Shown here one piece after another: positions 56,276-64,000 of a DNA stretch of 64,000 nucleotides; position 1 is the first letter of the stretch; each line of letters starts with the position of its first letter. This DNA comes from Hemerocallis citrina. Its lineage: Eukaryota; Streptophyta; Magnoliopsida; Asparagales; Asphodelaceae. The notes under the pieces are model-generated. The model ran no database searches, was not told where the DNA came from, and worked only from the letters and a program-made list of their open reading frames with translations. Location: NCBI GenBank assembly GCA_017893485.1, contig CM030358.1:252195228-252259227 (forward strand). The letters run 5' to 3'. Position numbers and translations under genes: made by a program.

Positions 56276-57765
56276 TGTTAAGTTTCGATGGTAATCTCAG
56301 ATTAAATACACAACGAAATATTACAAAAAAAAATCGAAACCTAGCCATGGATCCATCTGAAAATCATAAATCGAGTTTAGGAGTTTATACCTTGAAGATG
56401 GATCTGCTGTTTTCTCAGTATGCCGATCACAGCACTACAATATTACAGTGCCTCTACGGTATACACACAAACGGATCATATCAAGCTTTCTCTCACGCTG
56501 TGATGCTAGCTACGGGAAGGAGATGTTCCTCACGATCTCTCTCTCTCACACAATTTTTGTGATGGCTACGATTTTCTCATGCGTCACTTTTCCACAGTTA
56601 CATATCATATATATAGGTAAAGAAAATCAACTCTAAGAGAGTAATGAAGCTGTTGGACTCACAATCTGACCTGGTTCAGATTCGTGTGTGGGCCTTTGAA
56701 CTTTGTCAGCCTATTTAATCTAATTAAATGTCCAACCAATATCAGGAGTCCAAGTCTTACTTGGATCCCCAATGAGATTCATCCTATTAATTTAAATCTC
56801 ATTTTCGGTCATTCTAAGTGTGTGACCCTGCAGGTTCCCATTACGTTGACAGTAATACTAAAATCACAAACAGTGAGTGGTATCTAGCAATACATCATTG
56901 CTACTCAAGTAACAGAAATGTCAATGATTTGACGTAACCTATCCGTGACCAATGTTACCATGTAGTCTAGTCCCTTTGTCCAGATATCATAATTGACCAC
57001 AAGGCATAGAGCGTGTCACCCTTGTATTGTTCAATCTTTAGTTTCTTGATGTACGAGTAGACTTACTAAAACAAATGAGCTCAATATCTCATATTACCTC
57101 ATTTGAGCACGGTCATGCATTTTGTAGTCTCACTCAATCAAGGGGCCAATAGATATCGCTCCTTTTCTGTAAGAGAGACAAATCCTATCTAAGTCACTCA
57201 CATCCCTCTGCATGATTTGTAGTATATCCAATAGTCGACTTTATAATCACCCTATTTCAGGCAACGTTTGACGATATTAAAACATATAACTTATCATATA
57301 TGGAACCGTAGTGACTTCAAGTCAAAGGACTTCATACACCATGAACACTGTGATACTCACATAACGATCCATGTAGTATTCTCATGGTGGGTCAGTTCAG
57401 TACATTATTACCTTAATATGTACCAATGTGAAGACTTGATATCTCATATCCATGATCCGTGAGATATGATCATCAGTCTACGCACATACTAGTCTCAATG
57501 TATCATTGTTGTCCTAATTCACAATAATACTTGATTAGGGATATTTAAGAATAGTGTTCTGATTACGACTAATTGGATCTCACAATCAAGTCATGTACTT
57601 GATATCCCATGGTATTGAACATACTATTCTGAGGACTTTATTATGTTCATTTAATCACAATAAACAACACAATAAATAAAATGCCTCATATATGAAATAA
57701 ATATCATAATACAATATAAACTAGTAATGTCAATACACAACAAGTCTCTAGGGCATACACCAACA
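56276..57765 (-). mobile_element. copia-type solo LTR, copy 2, TSD GAGGC
   Basis: 1490 bp between GAGGC repeats (56271-56275, 57766-57770). On the minus strand it begins TGTTGGTGTATGCCCTAGAG and ends CCATCGAAACTTAACA. It is a full-length homologue of 37487-50805 and shows the undisturbed target of the chromovirus (GGATAGGTTACGTCAAATC on the minus strand). Short open frames inside it are not genes. Confidence 0.92.
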
Positions 57766-57770
57766 GAGGC

Positions 57771-58006
57771 CTAGCTTAACCACTCATAAACCTAATCCTG
57801 ACTTATCCCAGTCAAAACCCGGCCGGACCAGAGCCCCAACTCGGCCCAAACAAAACACACACAAGCCCATACAGCGCCCAAGCCCGGCCTAATAGGGCCC
57901 CAAAATCCGAGCCCAAATAGCTCCCAAACCAAGTTCAATTTGGACTGGATTCAGCCCAATCAAATCCTGAATCCGCAATCTCTTTTAGCCAAGTTTAACC
58001 ATCACC
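57771..58006. other. GGCCC-rich segment of the host solo LTR
   Basis: CCCGGCC, GGCCCAA and AGCCCAA words dominate. This is the host LTR resuming between two nested insertions. No gene. Confidence 0.5.
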
Positions 58007-59154
58007 TTAATTGTAACGACCCAGAAATTTTTTATTTTTTATTTTTTTTTAATTACTTAATTCCTTATTTTCTTTCTAATATCTTGTTACCATTTTCAAT
58101 AAAAATTTCGGCAGAGTCTCCCCTGAAATATTAGCCATTTCGCAGCATTTTCTTACGAAAATCTGTATTTCAAAATTCACAGCACCACACAGTCAATAAA
58201 TTTATAATCTCCCCAGGCCAAGTCATATAAATCATCACAACAACCTAAATATATGCTCTGGGGGATAAATAGATGCATTAATATCAAGATATTGAATTTA
58301 AACTAGATATTTCAAAGGAAAACGAAATAAAACATCACACAGAACCTAGTACGCCACTACCAAGTGTGTACGGGTATAATATGGATCACTACAGATATAG
58401 TTATAGACCTATAAACACAACTCCAACGCCAGTTACCCGATACAAGATTAACATACTTCCAGAAATACTTATTTTACAACTTTTTACTTAAAATACCAAA
58501 ATAAAGCTACTTATAAAATTAAAAAAAAAATCTAACTACTCCCCTAGTCGATAGAGATACATACCTAAAAAAACGGGGCTACTGGCATCCACCCTCAGGG
58601 TGTGACTCCACTAACCCCCAAACAAAAAGGGGTCAGCCATACGGTGTGAGTACAATTTCAAATTTAAACATAATTAAAAGCACATGTAAATATCTTTAAA
58701 ACAAAATAAAAGAACATAAACCATAACTTTAAATGAAATAAATAAAAAGATAACTAATACATTAATAATTTTGCTAACAAAACTATCTCTCCTGTACAAA
58801 TCATAAGCCTTTTATACGTGCCCAGGCGGGTAATTCTCCTCAGTTCCATTGAATTGGGAGCAATAGTTTTTTTTAAAGGAAAATTGGGAGCAATAGTTCC
58901 TAAGCACTACCGAAGGATTTTACCACCCGTTATAGTTTAATTTAACTCTTATATCAGATATCACCGCTTTATATAAATAACTACCTTTATTACATCACAT
59001 TAAGTATTCATATAAATACCAAACTTCATTATAATATATTTTCACACTTAACTCCCACTATATCATATACAAACACACACTCCATCATTATCATAAAAAG
59101 CAAAACTCCGGTAATATCATATAATCTACTTTATATTCACCACGATACAAACAA

Positions 59155-59230
59155 ATCAGATTTTTTTTCATTCAATAAATATTCTCATAAACATGATATA
59201 AATACTTAACTCTTTTCTTAACACCAATAA

Positions 59231-59272
<42 letters not shown>

Positions 59273-59360
59273 AATACAAACAAATCAGATTTTTTTCATT
59301 CAATAAATATTCTCATAAACATCATATAAATACTTAACTCTTTTCTTAACACCAATAACA

Positions 59361-59426
<66 letters not shown>

Positions 59427-59640
59427 TTTATACTCATTTATTAAACACTTACTTTATTTTACTCCTTTCAGTGCCCACACAACTGACCTCCTCGTACAAC
59501 ATAGGGATCTCTGTGCCTATATATATTCTTTATACTCATTTATTAAACACTTACTTTATTTTACTCCTTTCAGTGCCCACACAACTGACCTCCTCGTACA
59601 ACATAGGGATCTCTGTGCCTCCCCTCATACACTTCAATCC
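59155..59640. repeat. two adjacent tandem duplications with (CT)n/(TA)n tracts
   Basis: First: AAATCAGATTTTTTTTCATT through ACACCAATAAC plus a (CT)n run occurs at about 59152-59270 and again at about 59280-59392. Second: TATATATTCTTTATACTC through GGGATCTCTGTGCCT occurs at about 59418-59518 and again at 59519-59620. Each duplication is bounded by a dinucleotide tract. Confidence 0.85.
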
Positions 59641-60355
59641 TGTTAACCCCCCCATTTCACCCAGATCCGGGTGTCCTAAAAATCTACCATTAGTGGGCTG
59701 GATTGAAGGTACGGTTTCGCGCACGTCTAACCAAGACTAAAGCCAGTAAGCTAATCAAAAACATTTCCCAAATATAACTTGGGTATAATATGCGGATCAC
59801 TGCCACATAGGTCTTATGCATCCGAGGCTACGTCTTCCTCCTGATCCTATACCAGCAAGTGAAAAACTCCTCCCAAGTCAAGCTTGGGTATTTATATATA
59901 AAAACTCATCCCAAGTCCATCTTGGGTATCTGTTCCTAAATATAAATTGGGGCATATATCTAACTCATGTTCCCGGGTATATCCCGGGCCTGTGGGGTCT
60001 AGCTCAAACCACTGGGAGATTGTGCGGCACTAAAAATAATAAAATTAACTCCTTTTATAATTTCTCCTAAAAATAAATTTCTCCTTTATATATATTTTCT
60101 CATTTATATATATTATCTCCCTTATAATTTCTCCTTACAATAAAATTTCTCCTTATTATAAAACTTCTTCTTTATTATATATTTTCTCCTTTATAACACA
60201 AATTTCTCCTTTTCATTCCCGTATATGCATATATCAATAAATTACCACGAAAAGGCGTACATAAACACCTCAGTTCATTCTCCATATTCTCAATATACCA
60301 GTAATATCATAACTCCCTAAATCTCAATATTACAACACAACACTGTATCAGATGT

Positions 60356-60357
<2 letters not shown>

Positions 60358-60404
<47 letters not shown>

Positions 60405-60410
60405 GCACAC
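60358..60410. repeat. (TA)n(CA)n microsatellite
   Basis: TA run followed by CACACACACGCACACACA. A second (CA)n run with TACATACATA stands at about 60635-60688. Confidence 0.92.
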
Positions 60411-60635
60411 ACATTCAAATATCAACACACTCCCATACGCATATATTAGTTTTCTTACACCCCAAAATTTACTCCGTATCATCGTTATAAGTTTCTTTAT
60501 TTGATGCACTTAACACATCATCAATAGTAAGTCCTTACTTACAATTTTCATAGCACATCATGTACATAAAAATAAAAAGAATCAAACTCACATACATCAC
60601 GCATTACATCCCACTTTCCATATTCCTTTATATAT

Positions 60636-60690
<55 letters not shown>

Positions 60691-61686
60691 TCCATCCATT
60701 GAACAATTTAATAATACATCATATGTTAAAATAAATAGAATCATACTCATCTGAGGAAACGCGAAGATCGACTGAGTAAGCTCTCCACTATTTCCCCTTG
60801 AACTCGCTTCTTCTTCCTATTATCATACTTTAACACTAATTAGGGCTAAAGATATTCAAATTACTCACAAATAACAATTAAAATCATGCTAATCTCTCAA
60901 AGGCATTTCATCGAACGCCTAGCGTGCACACGATACATGCAAGCTTCCGATTTTTTTCCCTAATTGGGTTTTATGCCCATAAAATCTTCCAAAAATTATT
61001 CTAAATTATTTTCCATAACTTACGGGGATTTCTACTATCAATTTCCATCAATTACTACTCTTATTATCTTTTACTTACTAAGCAAACACTCTAATTCTTT
61101 TCCAATTTAATTTTTATCTCCTAAATGCAAAATCCATCACTTTTAATACAAGGAAAATCGCCTTTTCCCCTACTGCACCATTTCACAGCTAAAAATCTGC
61201 AATCATATAATCACATATAATTTAATTAAAATCCAACTCACCCTAGAATTGATGATTCCAAAAATCAACACCGTATCGCGGAAGTGCGCCCTTAAATTAG
61301 CCAAAACCCTAAAATTTCTTTGGAAATAGGTGGAGATTTGATGGGAATGAAAAACCCTAGGATTAGGTCATGAAAGGGGTTTCAGCCAGGATGGGGATTT
61401 TGGTCGGAAGTGAGGAGGAAGATAGAGAGGGGTAGGGGTGTAAATATTAAGGAAAATTAATTTTAAACCCCTCCAAGACCAAACATTATTATAATACCCT
61501 CCTAGTTCAGTATTTGCAATAAATTCCTATAAAATCACTCCATTGTATATCTAAATAACTCCAGAGTATAAAGGAAAATAAAATTGCACATTTATGCACA
61601 TAATCATAATAATAAAAAATAATTGCTCGAAAGAAAAATAAAAATGAATAATTTGATGTTATAAAATAAAGAGATGTTACATTAAT

Positions 61687-62760
61687 CAACTCTTAGACAT
61701 AAGGAAAATGGTTTCACACAGGGACTTTATAGTTCCGAAACATAGACTAAAATAGCCCCCAAAAATAGTACAACAAACAGTGCAAACATTGTCGTGTTGG
61801 GCTCTTTTCGAACCCGATTCAAAAGCTATACAAGCTCAAACATACATCAGTTTGACTTAGTATTTAAACAGTGATATAAAAAACCTAGCATGCTACTAGG
61901 ACAAATAAATCATACTCATGCTTATTCCAAAAAGGAAAACGAACAAGCTCCTATCAAAATCATAACAACTCATAACATACACAAATATATAACTCGCAAG
62001 AAAATCACCTACCTTGATTGCTTGCAGGTGAAAATTGTGATAGACTTCCCAAGAACGCTCCCACACAGCGAATCCTACATGCCACATTACTTTTTGTATT
62101 TTAAGCCAAACAAATAAACAAGGAACAAAGATAAATTTCAGACTCTTACCTTTTGATGAGAACCAAAAACCCTACTCCTAGCCCTTGCCCTTGACTCTTC
62201 CTCTCCCTTAACCTCACAACTTCTCAATTCAGTTGAGAGTTTTTAACTTCAGTTAAGGGCTTATTAAAACCATAAAGGAGGGCACAAATTTTAGATTTTG
62301 GGCTGATTTTTGGGACTGTTTTGTGATTGTTTTGGAAGAGAATTAAGTGCTATTTTGGGCCTGATGTCAAGGGGGAAAGATTAAGGAATTCAGGAAAAGA
62401 GATGAATAAGATATGGTAGTTTTAATAGAGGGAAGTACGAGCTGAAATTTTAGATTTCAAATATGAAATTTCAAATTCATATACCCCATGGAGGGAATTC
62501 CTAATGCCACATGCACGTGTGACTTCACTCCCCATCACCTCATTGGGATTTGGTTCCCATCATATGCCCAAAACACGTGTGATTGCACAACACGAATGAG
62601 ACACGTGAAAGTGTCACACAACTATTTACGACATTAAAATTCTGATATAATAATTCAATTTTATTCCACTTCTTAAATAATAAAATTTCATACAAGGGTA
62701 ACATACAAATGCATGTGCATCATACGTGCAAGAGAAAAATTATCATTTACTATTTTACGG
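61687..62760 (-). other. promoter-side part of the host solo LTR, no gene
   Basis: AT-rich. On the minus strand, TTCTCATCAAAAGGTAAGAGT (62146-62165 region) looks like a splice donor in a leader. No protein. Confidence 0.45.
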
Positions 62761-62769
62761 GATGTTACA

Positions 62770-62920
62770 TGTCAGGCGATGGTGCTTCGTCTTGATCTAG
62801 GGTTTTAATTGCCATTACCACCTTCTCCTCGATAAACGATACTTAAATACCCTCATTTCCATCAATCTTGGAGTCAATCCACAAGTCGACTAAAGAAACA
62901 ATCATTCGTGGGAGGGAAAC
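62770..62920 (-). pseudogene. LINE, upstream continuation (linker before reverse transcriptase)
   Basis: On the minus strand the frame reads VDLWIDSKIDGNEGI, a stop, then VSFIEEKVVMAIKTLDQDEA and PSPD. This is the conserved EExxxAIxxxxxxKAPGPDG segment of L1 reverse transcriptases, and it joins the DGFPIFFF piece at 54974 across the inserted LTR. Confidence 0.75.
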
Positions 62921-64000
62921 TGTAATGCCCCGGTTCCCAGTTACCGGACATCCGTGATGCAACCAGAATCTTTGTCTTCAAATTCATCTCAACACAGTAA
63001 TAATATAGAAATTTAAAAACTATTTAATGCCAAATAAGGTCATTACATCATCGATTACAACCATTATCTTGTTTTTGAACAAGAATACAAATTACATTAA
63101 CTCATTACATCTTATTACAAAAATTTTACTACATCTTATTACAAAATTTTTACTAACTCCTCTTGTAAAGCTATCAGCTGTCTCCTGGAATGGTAATCGA
63201 ATGATCACCGCCGAAGCTCTGCTTAGTGGTTAATCTGCTTCTCTTGGACTTGCCCATCGGATTGAGTCTTCCACTGCATGACTCTGATATTTCTGCACCT
63301 GCTCGAATGGTAGGACCGGTACCTAAAAGGTGGGGAACGTCAGTAATTCTACTGACGCAATGCTGATAAGAAACAGCGATCTCCAAACTGGCAACCGCAA
63401 ACCATCTTGAATAGAAAAAGAAACGTGTATCTTAATTCCCTAGAGTTCATGTATTCTATGGCCTAACAATTAAATACACCAGTCACATGTCTTATTCTAA
63501 TGCAAGCAAGACCTTGGAACTCTGGATACGCATGCATCCTATACTACATACGTTCCAGATTAATGCATGGCATGGCCTAATTTAATGCACAAAACCAAGA
63601 ATGCACACGATGCACGAACTCTAATGCAATTCATTTGGGAACGTATGCATTCCATACTGCATACTTCCCCAAAATCAACTTCAATGAAAACGTATGCATC
63701 CTATTCTACATACTTTTAAAAAAGTTTGCCTCTCCTAAATGTAGGGTTCAATCCCTCACCATGCATCCTACTCTTGTACTCATCCTGTTCCCAATCGATT
63801 TACCGTGTCTGAGGAGGTTGTAGTTATTCGGTCTTGTCTTTTACTGCAGTCACTATAGTGGTTGACGTGTTTGCCACTTGGTACTCGTGGACGGACCTCG
63901 CTCAAAAAGTCGGGGCAAACCTTCTGGTACAAAACCATGTAGCCATGATGTCAAAATAATTCAAAAAACAAACCCATATGCATAGGAACACGACGGCATC
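62921..64000 (-). mobile_element. gypsy-type LTR, truncated by the window end
   Basis: Begins TGTAATGCCCCGGTTCCC directly where LINE sequence stops, similar to the plus-strand left ends of the other minus LTRs (TGTAATGGCCC, TGTAACGACCC). From 63500 to 63720 CGTATGCATCCTATxCTACA recurs three times. No protein-like frame. Orientation and nature (solo or full) are inferences. Confidence 0.55.

Larger units (their letters stand above)
58012..61681 (-). mobile_element. gypsy-type solo LTR (minus), TSD TTAAT
   Basis: Plus-strand ends TGTAACGACCCAGAAATTT and AAATAAAGAGATGTTACA, flanked by TTAAT at 58007-58011 and 61682-61686. 3670 bp, with no internal region. It contains two microsatellite-linked tandem duplications (59150-59640) and other microsatellites. 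TGxTACATAC and CTCCTTT(A)-rich stretches occur at 60050-60210. Minus orientation is inferred from its end sequences. Confidence 0.88.
54975..62769 (-). mobile_element. gypsy-type solo LTR inside the LINE, with two nested LTRs
   Basis: Plus-strand ends TGTAATGGCCCAGAACTC and TTTTACGGGATGTTACA. The LINE reading frame stops at 54974 in ...DGFP and is continued beyond 62769 by ...DEAPSPD, so the whole block is an insertion. Flanking CATCA and TGTCA are an imperfect TSD. Without the nested LTRs it is about 2.6 kb. The minus orientation is inferred from its ends and from condensed CCTGGAGxxTTA-type repeats in its left part (55620-56050). Confidence 0.75.

Overview
This is a transposon-dense stretch of a plant nuclear genome, almost certainly a eudicot. 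I find one clear host gene, a VQ-motif protein of the SIB1 (sigma factor binding protein) type at 20902-21288. Almost everything else is retrotransposon, much of it nested. I see no bacterial operon, CRISPR array, rRNA or tRNA gene. Boundaries come from terminal sequences (TG...CA), primer-binding sites, polypurine tracts, target-site duplications (TSDs) and paralogous copies in the same window, all compared by eye.

Layout. 1-13170: a Tat-like Ty3/gypsy derivative (gag and protease remnants, then about 6 kb of non-coding tandem arrays). Its LTR (6993-11257) is shared with a second, gag-only internal region ending in LTR 12529-13170; the middle LTR holds a minus-strand solo LTR (7244-10855), which itself holds a MITE (8533-9165). 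13324-19106: a four-level nest of (GGGTCC)-rich MITE > Mutator-like MITE > TRIM retrotransposon > gypsy solo LTR. 19502-20011: a second copy of the outer MITE. 20835-21466: the SIB1-like gene.

21940-37486: Ty1/copia remains in the order pol fragment - LTR - gag. The gag is split at 24361/36119 by a minus-strand gypsy solo LTR (24362-36118, TSD ACTGA). That LTR contains a complete minus-strand gag-only Tat-like element (27870-34872, TSD ATAGG) and a Harbinger-like MITE (35320-35894). 37487-50805: a copia-type LTR split by an 11.8-kb Tekay-like chromovirus (38331-50130, TSD GGTTA) with about 3.3-kb LTRs, an extra acidic/coiled-coil ORF before gag, and broken gag and pol genes. 50806-51812: TRIM-related and copia-LTR fragments.

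52462-62920: a minus-strand L1-type LINE split by a gypsy-type solo LTR (54975-62769), which carries a copia-type solo LTR (56276-57765, TSD GAGGC) and another gypsy-type solo LTR (58012-61681, TSD TTAAT). A further LTR begins at 62921 and runs off the window.

Two features stand out. Solo LTRs greatly outnumber complete elements. And two non-autonomous Tat-like relatives share one plan: gag, then hairpin-rich tandem arrays, a GC-rich block, an AT-rich block, polypurine tract and LTR. No transposon protein here appears intact except possibly the 168-aa ORF at 41740-42246.
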